A stretch of DNA of 64,000 nucleotides from Adiantum capillus-veneris (GCA_014529385.2 CM043958.1:81527525-81591524), one strand, 5' to 3'; shown: positions 1-11,624, counted from the stretch's first letter. A program made the numbers and translations. Notes: generated by a model from the sequence alone, not told the origin.

Positions 1-59
1 CAAAAAATTTGGGAAAATTGAAACATGAAATGGACAACAAAGAGATTTGATCTGTTCCA

Positions 60-332
60 ATGAACAAAGTCGGAGAATACTACGAAGGGGAAGAAGGAAA
101 CACCACCCTTCCAGTGAAATATAATGACATAAAAACCATGGCAATACTGGATAGTGGGGCAGGCATAGCCATAGCCACAAAAGCAGTATGGGAATCCTGG
201 GGACAACCAGCCATTAGACAAAGTCGAATGAAATTGCGATTGGTTGATGGACATATTGAAAGACCCTTAAGACTATTTGAAAAAGTGATAGTTAATTCCT
301 GTGGATTGAATATCAACACACTTTTGCCATAG
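60..332 (+). pseudogene. retropepsin domain of the Ty3 pol, frameshifted
   Basis: The stretch contains the aspartic-protease active-site motif ILDSGAGIAIATKAVWESWG near residues 29-48, with the catalytic D-S-G-A intact. Retropepsins of plant Ty3 elements process the Gag-Pol polyprotein and work as dimers. The frame is lost near 330: the other frames there read TFAIVDFGKK, the usual strand before the conserved I-I-L-G segment. The frame appears to run in from the left, so the first ATG is not a true start. Confidence 0.8.
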
Positions 333-338
333 TAGACT

Positions 339-971
339 TTGGGAAGAAACTCAATTAAAAAATCATATCAGGATTGGAGAAACAACTATCTGTACTTGAA
401 GCAAGTGGGATCAATAACAAGGGTTAATGTAAAAGATCACACTTATAGAGATGTCATGAAAACGCCCATACAAGAGTTTGATTCAGTCTCTTCGGCTGAA
501 ACTAAGCTTCCATCTTGGTTGAACAAAGACACTCCTATTTGGATGTACGAAGCTTCAGAAAATGGGAGCTTAAAAAGAGAAGAATGTATCTTAGAAAGGG
601 ATTGCATCGACAAAGCCTATGTACCTGAATCCTTTCAAGAACATTTGTTTGAGCCATTTGAGTGGACTCAAATTTTAGCAACAATGGATGTGTATGTGAA
701 TTCGTCTATGCCTACTCAATTTTGCAATGAGGACGGCTATGAAATAATTCCCATGCAAATGATCTCAACCCTCCACAGTGAAGATGAAATTGAGGAACCC
801 AAGGACTTGATGAGAGCTCAACAAGTCTTTTCAGACCTCTACTACGATGCAATAGATGAGTTAGAAGAACATTCAACTACCTCAGATGATTCGGGGTCAG
901 AAAAAGAACATGTGAGAGCTAAGCTACTCATGAAAGGAGGGGAGGAAAAGTTTTTGGACTTTCCAAACTAA
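339..971 (+). pseudogene. Ty3 pol linker between protease and RT
   Basis: An open stretch of 210 codons continues from the frameshifted protease. Its first residues (about QDWRNNYLYLKQVGSI) resemble the end of retropepsin domains in plant Ty3 polyproteins. The remainder is acidic and rich in Glu, Asp and Ser, with no catalytic motif that I recognise. It is probably the poorly conserved spacer that links protease to RT. It ends with a stop at 969-971, and the next open frame starts about 115 bases on. Confidence 0.6.
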
Positions 972-1086
972 AAATCGAGAAGACAGAAATGGTATAGACG
1001 AAAAAGAGACACCAGAAACGTGAAAGCTAGACTTATGCCATCATCTCCAGTAGAACACAGTTTCTGATGCAGATAGATGCACATGA

Positions 1087-2527
1087 TTGTGTCAAGGACA
1101 AAATCACAAGCAGATATCCCTCAACAAAAATCCAGAAATGTCAAAAACATCGACAAAAATGAGGAAGGATACTCAAGCAAATCCAAAGAAACAAAACAAG
1201 GAGTCAAACATGACACGAGTTGAGCGGAAAAAGAAATATCAAGAGTTGAAACAAGCTCTAAAGGAGATATATACGACCCAAATGAAAACCACAGAAGAGG
1301 ATGGTAAAGATGTAATGAGTGTTCCATCCCATTATAAGAAATATACTCTCCAAAATCAAAAAATCATAGTTGAACAACTTATTAGGGAACTACGAAAACA
1401 GGGCGAGTCCTATGAAGGGCCTGAAAACGCAAAAAAGATAGATTTAGCTGAACCAGGAGAAGAGCCTAGGCCTACCTACATTGCAAATGACCTAACAGAA
1501 GAAGAAAAAGAGCTTTGGTTAAGCTTACTGAAAGAATACCGAGATATCTTTGCTTGGTCTTACAAAGATCTCAAGGGTGTTGATCCAGAAATTTGTCAAC
1601 ATACCATACCCATGAGAGATGATGCGAAACCAAGAAGACAAAGGCCATACACATATAATGAAAAATTCAAAAAGATCAAAGAAGAGATTGAAAAACTAAA
1701 GGAAGACAAATTCATTTATGAAATTGAACACACAGATTGGGTATCTCTAATTGTGGTAGTACTCAAGAAGAATGAAAAATTATGAGTGTGTGTCAACCTC
1801 AAGAAAGTGAATGCAGCTACCATTAGAGACAACTTTCCTCTTCCAACTTTTGGTTGACCCAAAAGATCAGCATAAAATTGCTTTTGCAACGAAATGGGGT
1901 ATTTTTGCCTATTGGGTTATTCCTTTTGGGTTAACTAATGCTCCTTCCACCTTTCAAAGATTGATGAACCATGCTTTTAAAGAATATCTAAGGAAATTCT
2001 TGGAAGTTTATATGGATGATCTATGCTTACATTCATCAATCCGGATTGATCATTTTAAACACCTCAAAAAGATATTCGAAAGATGTAGACTTTATAGGAT
2101 TTGCTTAAATCCTGAAAAGTGTACATTCATGGGCAGACAAGGAAAAATTCTTGGACATATAGTGTCTAAAAATGACATAGCTATTGATATGGATAAAATT
2201 CATGTTATTGTTGATTTGCCTAAACCAACAATAGTCAAGGGGGTTCAAGCCTTCATGGGATATTGTGGATATTAAAGACGGTTTATTTACATGTACGCTA
2301 TAATTGCAAAACCCATGTATAGCTTGATTACACACTTTGAATGGATTGATGAGTGTGAAGAATCCTTAATGAAGCTTAAGCAAGCTCTCACCTCAGCTCC
2401 AATATTGAAACCAGATTGGAATAAAATATTCCACATACATGTAGATGCTTTCAATTTTTCCATTGGGTGTATACTAGCTCAACCAGGAGACCGGAAAATC
2501 GATTTTCCTATTTCTTATGATAGTTGA
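1087..2527 (+). pseudogene. Ty3 reverse transcriptase and start of RNase H
   Basis: The first part (1087-1785) has a Lys/Glu-rich leader and then the RT N-terminal region, including RRQRPYTYNEKFKKIKEEIE. A stop at 1783-1785 interrupts the frame just before VCVNLKKVNAAT, the usual C-V-D-Y-R-x-L-N block. The second part (1811-2275) has YWVIPFGLTNAPSTFQRLMN and the catalytic YMDD at about residues 67-70. A third piece (2291-2527) carries APILKPDWNKIFHIHVDAF, the start of the RNase H-like domain. RT makes cDNA from the element's RNA. Here at least three breaks make it non-functional, although the YMDD box survives. Confidence 0.92.
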
Positions 2528-2962
2528 CATTTGAACATGGTGGAAAAGAATTATACCACCATAGAAAGGGAAGGATTAGGGATGATCTATGTCGTAAAAA
2601 CGTATAGACATTACCTATTAGCAAACAAATTTGTGTTCTTTGTGGAACACCAAGCCTTATTGTACTTGGTCAACAAGCCATGAAGCACAGGAAGAATAGT
2701 GAGATGGTTCATCATTCTTTTGAAATTTGTTTTCACTGTAGTTGTAAAGAAGGAAACCACTCATCAAAGAGAAAATCATTTGTCTAGGATTGTTTCAGGG
2801 GAACCATCTAAAGAAGTAGATGATGATCTACCATAAACATATCTGTTCTCCGTGGAAATGATACCTCGATGGTCAAAAAATATGGTATCATCAATGACCA
2901 TAGCTCAAGTGGATTTGCAAATACCACTTTCTATTACAATCGGATTAATTAAGTAATCGGCT
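2528..2962 (+). pseudogene. Ty3 RNase H remainder and connection to integrase
   Basis: Reading across stops, frame 3 gives NYTTIEREGLGMIYVVKTYR followed by a segment ending EHQALLYLVNKP. These are hallmarks of the Ty3 RNase H domain, where T-E-R-E-x-L supplies the catalytic Glu. The canonical D-H-x-x-L is EHQALLYL here, a Glu in place of Asp. Later residues (HQRENHLSRI..SGEP) match the tether region that leads to integrase. Several stops show decay. Confidence 0.78.
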
Positions 2963-3262
2963 ATGTATCAATTACTAGCTGGTAGGCTATACAAAAGAAA
3001 TCGAGATGGAATATTGCTCTTATGCATTAATCTTGAAGAGAAAACCCAACACCTACGTCAAGCACATATTACCATAGTAGGACTTCACTTTGCGGAAGAC
3101 CAAACTATGCAAAGGATCTTGAGACTTGGAGTATTTTGGCCAACTATGAGGAGTGATGTTCGCTCTTTTGTAAAGGATTGTCCTCAATGTCAAGAACAAG
3201 CACCCATACCTCATGTGAATTATTCCAAATGTCGCATGTTCCTAAGTGGAATCACTATATAG
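2963..3262 (+). pseudogene. first H2C2 zinc-binding region of Ty3 integrase
   Basis: The stretch reads LLAGRLYKRNRDGILLLC, then a His-containing segment (HLRQAHITIVGLHFAEDQ), then VFWPTMRSDVRSFVKDCPQC. This fits the integrase N-terminal H-H-C-C zinc module, with final cysteines in CPQC. It is followed within 300 bases by a second independent module of the same kind. The frame ends at a stop and the neighbouring piece is in another frame. Confidence 0.75.
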
Positions 3263-4500
3263 TTACTTATTGAGCCGAACATTTTCTGAGGATATGAGTA
3301 AACACCATCAGAAAGCAATTGAAACTAAAGCAAGAGACTATGCTCTTATTGGAAACCAATTGTATCGAAGAGGTAAGGATCAACATTTGCGTGAAGACGA
3401 ATATATTTCGATTATAGAACAAGCACATGCTGGATTAGCTGGAGGTCATTTTTCTAGTGAGACCATTGCAAGAGCAATCTTAATGGTAGGCATATGGTGG
3501 CCAAAACTTTTTGTAGATGCCAAAGAATATGTTCAAAGGTGTGATGCTTGTCAACGAGCAAAAATGCCAACACGTGTAGATAGCATGTCCTTAAGACCAA
3601 TGATGGGAGCTAGAGCTTTTGCAAAATGGGGTATAGACTTTGTTGGGCCAATATAGCCACCTGCTTATAGAACCCAAGCTCAATATATCATTGTAGCTAC
3701 GGAATTTGACCAAGTGGACGGAGGCTAAAGTAACTCAAAAGAATGATGCCAGAACCACTGCCGCATTCTTATATGAGTATGTGTTTATAAGATATGGACT
3801 GCCAATAGAAATTGTCAGTGATAGGGGAACTCATTTCCTTAATGAGATAATTGAGTATCTACTTAATGAATTTATGGTCATCCATAACAAATCATTTCCC
3901 TATCACCCTCAAGCTAACGGACAAGTTGAACATATGAATAAAATTCTTAGCTCGGTATTGACTAAAGTGGTTAGTTCAGGAAGGACAGACTGAGAAATGA
4001 ATCTCCATGCTTCTCTATGGGCTTATCGAGTTTCATTCAAAATAGCTTTAAATGCTACACCCTTTAACCTTGTTTATGGTCTTGATGCCATACTACCAAT
4101 AGAGTTTCTATTGCCGACACTAAGGGACTGGACAATAGAGGATCTTAAGTGGACTGGACATGAATTGTCAGAGAGACTTGAAGATTTAGAGAAGCTAGAT
4201 GAGCAAAGGCTAATTGCTGTAGCTCACATCTATGCATAAAAGTAAAAACAAAAACAGTTTTTTGATTCCCATCTAATCACAAAAATCTTCAAAAAAGGAG
4301 ACTTAGTTTTAGTCTATCTCTTAAGCAACACATTCCCAAGCTTAAGAAAAAGAAAAACGGACCGTTTATTATTGAAAATGTATCTCCAAGTGGAGCAGTT
4401 AAGTTGTCCACCCTAGATGGTGAACCAATGGCTAATTGGATTAGTGGATGTCGTTTAAAGAAGTACAATTTGCTGCTAATCAATGATTTGCTAGAAAGAA
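3246..4500 (+). pseudogene. Ty3 integrase: second H2C2, catalytic core and C-terminus
   Basis: The piece 3246-3656 has IIEQAHAGLAGGHFSSETIA and later RCDACQRAKMP, a complete zinc module, then AFAKWGIDFVGPI, the first catalytic-Asp strand of the core. A stop splits off 3706-3993, which holds IVSDRGTHFLNEIIEYLL (second catalytic Asp) and YHPQANGQVEHMNKIL (catalytic Glu is the E of Q-V-E). The piece 3997-4239 continues with LWAYRVSFKIALNATPFNLV. A further frame near 4350-4460 reads GPFIIENVSPSGAVKLSTLD, the C-terminal SH3-like segment. Integrase inserts element cDNA into chromosomes. All three acidic positions are visible, but stops make it a pseudogene. Confidence 0.93.
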
Positions 4501-4609
4501 TGCATGCAGCCAAGCAAAGAAAGATAAATTGACAGCTGGTTATTGATGAAGCCCAAGAGGAAGCTCGGCTTCGGGTACTCAAAAGGAAGCTGCTCTCAAG
4601 AATCAACAA

Positions 4610-5332
4610 ATGCCTATTCCTATCAATACTCTAGAAATAGATGATCGACAATGGGAATTGCAGAAAGATGCAGTGTCAACAACTAATGAATGGTTAGATG
4701 GAATGGACCTTCGCATCAAAGTACAGCTCAATAACCATAGCACAAATGCATTGGTCGATACAAGAGCTAGAGTGAATGTAGTCAGTTATTCCACGTACAA
4801 AAAAGCAACAAGTCAGTCTCTGACAGCAGGAATAGCGACTATCAAAGGATGCAACAAGAACCCAACACCAACATTAGGAGTATTCAACTTGAATGTGACA
4901 GTACACAGATGTTCATGTGCTCATCGATTTGTATGCTTACCAGATAAACACATGAATGAGACAATGATTCTTGGAATTCCCTGGATGCAGACATACAAGG
5001 CAGTATCAGATTGGGATACCAATCAACTCAAGCTATCTCCTAAAGGCGGACAACTCATTGTTCCAATTGCACCAAGCAAGGAAGAATGGAAAGGCAATTA
5101 CCAGCAAAGCAAACCACAAAGCAATCAATCTTTTCCATCCTATCGACAAGCAAATGCTACAAGTAGCATGCACGGAGTCAAGAAAATCTGGGTACCGAAA
5201 GCACAGCTTAAGGACAAGCCAATTCAAATATGGGTGCCCAAAACATCATCGACAATGCCAAAGACGGTTCCAAAGATCAAAACACAGAGACGAGCATCTC
5301 TGAGCAAGGAACCTAGCACAAAATGGATTTGA
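4610..5332 (+). CDS. ORF downstream of integrase with second, active-site-altered retropepsin-like domain
   Basis: An intact 240-codon frame lies just after the integrase. Residues about 34-57 (LRIKVQLNNHSTNALVDTRA) and 120-136 (ILGIPWMQTYKAVSDWD) follow the fold pattern of retropepsins: an active-site loop, then the L-G-x-P-W strand and x-x-D. The loop is D-T-R-A instead of D-T/S-G-A, so the key Gly is Arg and activity is doubtful. The C-terminal third is Lys/Gln/Pro rich and has IWVPKA and IWVPKT twice. The pol already carries a normal protease at 60-332, so this is an extra copy, perhaps captured from another element. The ATG at 4610 is simply the first in frame. Confidence 0.55.
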   Translation: MPIPINTLEIDDRQWELQKDAVSTTNEWLDGMDLRIKVQLNNHSTNALVDTRARVNVVSYSTYKKATSQSLTAGIATIKGCNKNPTPTLGVFNLNVTVHRCSCAHRFVCLPDKHMNETMILGIPWMQTYKAVSDWDTNQLKLSPKGGQLIVPIAPSKEEWKGNYQQSKPQSNQSFPSYRQANATSSMHGVKKIWVPKAQLKDKPIQIWVPKTSSTMPKTVPKIKTQRRASLSKEPSTKWI

Positions 5333-7906
5333 GCCTCGAAAAGAAGAAAATGGCTTGAAGGTTACAAAGCGTCAAATTTGACATACGGGGTCAAACTGGC
5401 TCCAATCGAGCAATGGAGAGTTAAGTCTCAAAAACCTCAACCACACCATTCTGACCAAGACAACAAGCCGAGATTCAATGGCGAGTAAAAGCTTAACAAC
5501 ATTCATTATTGATACCAAAAGCTCAGGAAATCAGCGTGCTAAAGCATCCTGATGGTACAATCAAGCAAAGAGAACACAAGCTACAAGATCTGCTCTTTGG
5601 AAGATAGCATCAGAAAGCCTCAACATCGGAAACCCTTGAGTTAATTACTCAAGACCCAACTCTTGCACATCATGATGGTTTTAATTGCGTTGACCTTCAA
5701 AGCATGGTAGAGCCAGCCAAGGCTATGCATAGACATGATTGTTCAACCCATGCACAAAGTCGTCCTAGAGTACGCCATCTAGGAGGGGTGGAAGAGTACT
5801 AAGTAATTAAGGGCAATGTTTGAAGAGAGAGGAAATTTTTTGATGTTAACGTGTGATTTTTTTGCCAAATTACCTAATAATGCCCTTTTAAATCATCAAC
5901 ATTGAAAATTTAAGTGATAATATCTCCCCGATGAGTGTAAATAGTGTATATATTATCAAAAAATCATCAAAAAATAGTCCTTTTTTGTTATTTTTTTATA
6001 ATTTTCTCGATATTGAGACTTAAAAATAAAGAAATCCAACAAAAAACAATAAAGATGTGTTTTTCAATGGATTTTCTTAATTATTGAATTTTCACTTTGC
6101 TTTTTTAGCGTATTTTGTTATTTTCTTTGATTTTTTTAATAACCAAGTCAAAAATTAATAATAAATAGCAAAGGAGCTCAGGTGGAAAAATTGAAGACAC
6201 GGTGGTGATAAAAAAGACAAGGCGGACAAGCACAAAATATTTCAATCAAATCGGCAAATGGAAACGAGAAGCCTAAATTAGGCGGCTATACCTACTTTTG
6301 CAGAATTCTTGTAGAATGAGCTACAAGATTTGAGTCTAACATAGATTTCACAGTTTAGTAGGACAAAGGAATCTGGGGAAAAATGGTTCGGGAAGTCTGG
6401 GTATAGATATCCAAGGTATGCTAAAATCACCTCATTTCCACTTATTGCCTTTGGAGAGAGAGCCTTTCGACCCTCTTCGCTCGTATTTTTCGGAGCCCAC
6501 AGTCACCTGTTTTCAGCGCAGTCTCATAGAGACATGAGGGATAAGTTCTTTACTTATCAGTGATCCATTTTGTACGGCCGGTAGCTAGTCTAAACCCCTG
6601 GAAAAAATCCTAGAATCTGAGCATTGCACGAAGACCTACGACCAAAAATTGACCATAACCGCCTGTCAGCTCACCCAAATCGGATGAGATTTGAACTGTA
6701 GCATGTCCCAACACAATAGAACACTTCTTTAGCAACAATTGAACATTCGGAAAGGGTCGAGGGGGTCCCAAGTAGAAAAGCTAGGTTTATGATTGGTTTC
6801 ATAAAATCAATCAAGCCAAGCCCTCAAAAAGCAGAAAACGGCTCGAAGGCTACAAAGCGTCAAATCCGACATAAGAGGTCAAACTGACTCTAAATGGGCC
6901 AAAATTGGATGAGCTGCTTCACGACTATGTTACGGACAAGTCCATAGCCTCAAAAATGACTAACCAACTCTACATGCCGAGTAGTCACAAAAATCAGTGA
7001 TTTCAAAGTCGACAAAGCACTGAGTGATGCCGGCAAGACCAAAAGTTTGCCAGATTCAATTTAGGACTTGTTTTAGGTGTATAGAATGTGTTAGGTCAAA
7101 GTTTTCAAGTTTTGTAAGAAAAATGTGACTGCTGTAAATAATCGTCGACTTTTGCAATATTTTGGCTTGAAAATTGTATCATCATCTCACCTATCACTTG
7201 TACACAGCCATTACATGCCAAATTTAAAGTATGAGCCAAATGATCAATTATAACTTGGAAAATTGCCAAAAAATGCAAAGAAGTCTTTGCAAGCCAAATT
7301 CTGAGTTATGAGCCATATTGTTTTATCCAAATCACCTCATATCACATACACAGGGTCTATACTATGCCTAGAACCAAGTTGCACCAAGAAGTGTTCATTT
7401 TGTTGAAAAAGTAAATAATCACAATTATTTTCTTTTTGGCCAAGATGGGGGGAAATTTGCAACTTTGACATCATAGGACCAAAGTACATGATTTCCTAAG
7501 CCCACTAGCCACAAATTTGGAGTTCAAAATCTCAAAATTCCCTTACATCTACTATTTCAGAGACCTAAAGCCTAAATCTAGCACTATTTTCATCTTGTGC
7601 ATCCAAATGAGCCCATAATTCACTCAGAGTATCTATTTGGTATATACTTCAAGCCTATAATGCCAAGTTTGCAAAAAGTTGAAAAAATTACTATGCTGTA
7701 AATAATCACGATTATTTACTTTTGTTACAATTTTTTGTTTGGACTTCATAATTTTGCTCTTTACATATTTTTATGCATCTATGCATGTTCAAAAGTCGAT
7801 TTGAAGCAAATTGGACTCAATTTGTCAGCATTTTAGATTGAAGGACATTTCAGAGAAAATCTGTCAAATTTGCTAACTTTGACACTCTATTCACTCAACA
7901 GGAGCC
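5333..7906. other. AT-rich non-coding spacer with direct and inverted repeats
   Basis: No convincing reading frame occurs. About 70 bases at 5334-5404 recur as a diverged direct copy at 6822-6896. A purine-rich run at 5780-5800 could be a polypurine tract. The motif GTAAATAATC appears at about 7134, 7411 and 7698, spaced about 280 bases apart. The last copy forms a perfect 10-bp-arm inverted repeat (7698-7707 and 7710-7719). This could be an internal LTR, an untranslated leader, or both. Confidence 0.5.
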
Positions 7907-10900
7907 ATGCAAGTAGCAGAGAAGGCCAAGAAGAAGCTCACTCAAACGGAAAAGTTGCAAGAGCTACCACCATACCAATTGGACCCCAGTTCAGTCAAGA
8001 CCGCCAAAGCGACCTACCTGTCGAAAGAACAGCTTGAAGAGCATAACACAACACTGTTCACAGGTAGATTCAATAGCAAAGAAGGACATCAGGTGGAACT
8101 GCAACTTCTACCAAAAGAAGTTTATGATGTCACCGTAAAGCCCGAGACAAAAGAAGCCAATAGAAGGCTTGGGCTCAAAGAGTTTTATGAACAAGAGCCA
8201 TATGGAGTGGATTTCCAAAAAGCTTATGAGCTCTTGTCCACGATCAAAGAAGATGGAAACGCCTAAATTTCTGACTAGAAAGGGAACAAAGTCGAAGTGG
8301 TGATTACAAAAGAGATAGTGGCAGAAGCTCTCAAACTGCCAACAGAAGGAATGGCAATGAGGGCAAGAGATAGAAAGACGGCAGGAACCTTCACAAAGGA
8401 AACCGCTGATGCCACATTTGCCGATCTCATCCAGAAACAGGTGGAAGAACCTGCCCGATTGTATCATCAACACTTTCACTTCCTTGCCAAGAGACTGCCA
8501 AGGTATACGACACCCAATCATGCAATTGCCACCACTTTTACACAAGTCCTCAAGTCGACAACCAAGCAACCAATTGATCACGCACAGTAAAAGTGTTGTC
8601 AACATTGAAGGGGAGAAAGAAAGAAGGTAAAATAACATATTTGGAGGCACCAAAGGTTCTTACAAGAATTGTCTACCATGCTATCAGCATGGCCAACAAC
8701 TTGCCGCCTGTCCTGGATCAGATTACTTGGATAGTGTCCGCACAGTCTTCCCCTGGAGCCAAAAGATCTACCAAGAGAACATACAAGTCCGATGAAGAGT
8801 CTGCTGAGAGCTCGCCAGAACGGCATAGTAGTGAAAGCTCTGATAATGAGGAAAGAAGAGCACGTATCAAGGAAATAAAAAGAAAAGCTGTGGTAGCACA
8901 TCAGGAGGAGCCGCAACAGAAACAAGCCAGGTTTGAAAGAGAAAAGCACTCCTACGAACACAACCGCCAAAAGCTCAAGGCAAGGACCCTGCAAAGTGGG
9001 TACCCATCGAATTGAAAGGACCAAGAACAAAGCACCATGCCAGGAAACAGGCCGAAGATCCCACAAAACTATTGGAAAAAATTTATCAGGAGGCAGAAGC
9101 TTTGAAGCTGAAAGAAGCCCAAGAAGCAAAACAACGAGCTAAAGAGGTGGCAGAGTAGCAAAAACAAGCCGAAGAAGTAGCCGCACAAGAAGAAGCAATT
9201 GAACAAGGAGAAGCACAACATGAACAAGGTGACATGTCTCCCCGACCTTCTTCACCTGCTTCAGAATAGAATGATCACCCCATGCCGAGCCCACAACCAT
9301 CACCAGCGGATAAAGCCACAGAAATAGAGCCCATAAAAGAGACAGAGCCTGAACAAAAAGAAGCAGAAAAATTTGCACAACAAGCATCTACTTCACAAGA
9401 GCAACACAAAGAGCAAGAAGCAGAGCCAAAAAAGGCAGCGAGCCCTGCACCACAGGACACCACAAAGTTTGAACAAACAAGAGAACAGGATTTCAAAGAA
9501 ACCCCTTCTATCTCTACACAACATGAAACGGCCGAGGCATCCATGAAGCCTCATGATGACAAAGCGGAAGAAGACCAGCCACAGCCTCAAGGGAAAAAAC
9601 AATAAGCCACCACGACGTAGCCGAGTGAGACACAAGAGACTATCGAGACATCTAAGCAGCTAGCAAGAAATGAAGATTGGCGATCAAATGATGAGGTAAT
9701 CTTGCAAGTCAACGAATATGCAAGGCAAATGCAAGATATGAGGGAAAGATTTCGATCAGCAACACTTAGCCGCATCACAAAGGCTAAAGAACTAGAGATG
9801 GTGATTGACGCTCTCCAAGGAGAGCTAGACAATAGATTAAATGTCATCACCGATCTACAAAAGCAAGTACAGGAGTTGAAAGCTGAAGCTGAACAACATC
9901 AGCTAGCAAGGGATAAACATCAAAAAGAGATGGAGGAGCTCAGTGACCTACTTACGAAGTTGTCAGATGCTTGCAAAGCCAAAGATGAATAGCTGACAGA
10001 AGTTACCAACGAAATTTTAACTACAACCCTCTTAGTTCAGAAAATTCAAGTGCAGTTAGACGTAGCGAACGCCTCTCTGCAGTACTCCGAGCAGAGAATA
10101 AATGATCAGGCAACTTTTTTGATGCAAATACGAAAAAATCCCGGAGTAGCCTCGATCAAAGAAACAGATGAAGTCTACAAAGCATTAGAGAAAAAGAATA
10201 AAGACCTCGAGCTGGAGCTAAAATTGGAGCAGTCTCAGTGCAGAGACTTGGCTTTAATGCGGGTGCAACAAGAAGAGAGCTGCTAAAAGAAATAGCCGAG
10301 CTTAAAAGAGTCAACCAGCTGTTGCTGAGAGATGGACGACCAAAAACGCAAGAAGAGGTGGAAACTTCAGAACAGCCAGAGATAGATACCCCCTCAGTTT
10401 CTTTCGCAGAGATGGAGACACAACCAGCATAAGGTCTAGATGGCGAGGAGGAATTCCAGGTACAATTAACAGAAACTGATACACTGCCAATGGTCCAGCT
10501 GTCAAAAGCTAAGGAAGATGCACTGAAAGAGAAGAGTACCCAGGAGGTGGATGAGCAGTGAAAAGGAGCGATGGACTGGGAGTTGAGAGTTCTTCACTCT
10601 GTCAATGGTACATAACTCACTCCCAATCAAATCAACACACAGTGGCATCAGCAATCCCTGCTATATCCTTTGATAAAGGTGGAGTTGCTCCAAGTCAAAG
10701 AGAAGCTTTCAAAGACATGTAAGAAGAAGACGTAGACAAAGACCATCCGAAGTGGAGGCTGAGCTCGTTGAACAAGAATCCAAGGTATCTGATTCTATTC
10801 ACAAGAGCACCCACGACACTTCAAAAGGATCCCACTTTTTGTCATGTACCAGGAGTAAGGACCTGGAAAGCACATGAGGCAATAACAAAGAAAAAGCCAA

Positions 10901-11456
10901 CCTGGCTGAACTACCCAAGATTGCCTGCTCCAAAAAAGGGACCGCCGACAAAAGAATACATGGTGAAAACCCTAACGGGTACCATGTCCTTCTTCAAAAG
11001 TCTACAGGATCTATCATCTGCGATGCTATATAAGATCTGTTGAATGTTGCTCACTTGCATCGAAGTATTTCATAAGCCAGAGCAAGCAGGCACCCCGTGG
11101 ATGTCATTCCTTGAGGGTAATAAAGGTTTATGCTACAATCTCAGTGGCCAACCTTCCGAAGAAGTCCTCTATGGCTTCCACGCGAGATGTATGTTCTTAC
11201 CTTCTGACAATATGTTGGCGTTTGAGGAAGCGTTCTACATAGGATTCTTCACTTGGTGAACGAAGATATTTGAGCCAATGATCATCAACCTAACTTCGAG
11301 ATTTGTAGGCTACTCAATAGTTGAGCTTCAAAACAGAGTCACTATGCAGTTTTTGCAAGTGCCAGATAAAGAAAAAAAGATCAGATACGAAAAGGCTCTA
11401 AAAGTGCTTAAAGACCGCCTTGCCAGTCGTCAACCTGAAGACTTTTTCAGCCCATA
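7907..11456 (+). pseudogene. long decayed Lys/Glu-rich ORF of an LTR element (gag-like or env-position ORF)
   Basis: Successive open pieces (7907-8266, 8297-8590, 8593-9015, 9282-9605, 9702-9992, 10050-10286, 10238-10432, 10768-11259 and on to 11456) read in one direction with a few frameshifts. They would once have encoded roughly 1,180 residues. The N-terminal third is globular in appearance (for example FHFLAKRLPRYTTPNHAIAT, then APKVLTRIVYHAISMANNLP). The middle is Ser/Glu/Lys/Gln-rich and strongly coiled-coil-like. The C-terminal third is globular again (LCYNLSGQPSEEVLYGFHAR). I recognise no named domain, zinc knuckle or membrane segment. A polypurine tract follows 27 bases after the end. 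It may be a gag-like protein of a non-autonomous element, or an extra ORF downstream of pol. Confidence 0.55.
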
Positions 11457-11482
11457 AAGCTGTGCCAAGGGATGACACAGCT

Positions 11483-11496
11483 GAGAAGGGGGGGAA
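11483..11496 (+). other. polypurine tract
   Basis: The run GAGAAGGGGGGGAA is immediately followed by TGCTAGCAG, the TG expected at an LTR start. Such tracts prime plus-strand DNA synthesis in LTR retrotransposons. It places the 3' end of the plus-strand element here. Confidence 0.65.
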
Positions 11497-11624
11497 TGCT
11501 AGCAGTAAGCTAACTCGGACACCATTTTTGGAGCTCTCATTGTAAAAACACTTATTATTTTTGATAAATCGAGAATATTGTAACTCCTATTTTTTGGATA
11601 AACGTTGTAATTGATGAGTTGGGG
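11497..11624 (+). repeat. start of a truncated 3' LTR
   Basis: AT-rich sequence begins TGCTAGCAGTAAGC directly after the polypurine tract. It gives way to minus-strand retroelement coding sequence by about 11625, so the LTR appears truncated. No second copy was found in the window. Confidence 0.45.

Larger units (their letters stand above)
1..5332 (+). mobile_element. Ty3/gypsy LTR retrotransposon, pol region (decayed)
   Basis: A run of broken reading frames in one orientation gives protease, reverse transcriptase, RNase H and integrase in that order. This order (integrase after RT) defines Ty3/gypsy and excludes Ty1/copia. Frameshifts and stops separate the domains, so the element is a fossil. 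The left edge lies outside the window, so gag and the 5' LTR are not seen. A further ORF with a protease-like fold follows the integrase. Individual domains are listed separately. Confidence 0.93.

Noticed and set aside
5780-5830. A second polypurine tract and LTR start after the pol region
   Set aside because: Purine-rich, but no matching LTR copy or clear TG start was found, so no element boundary is claimed here.
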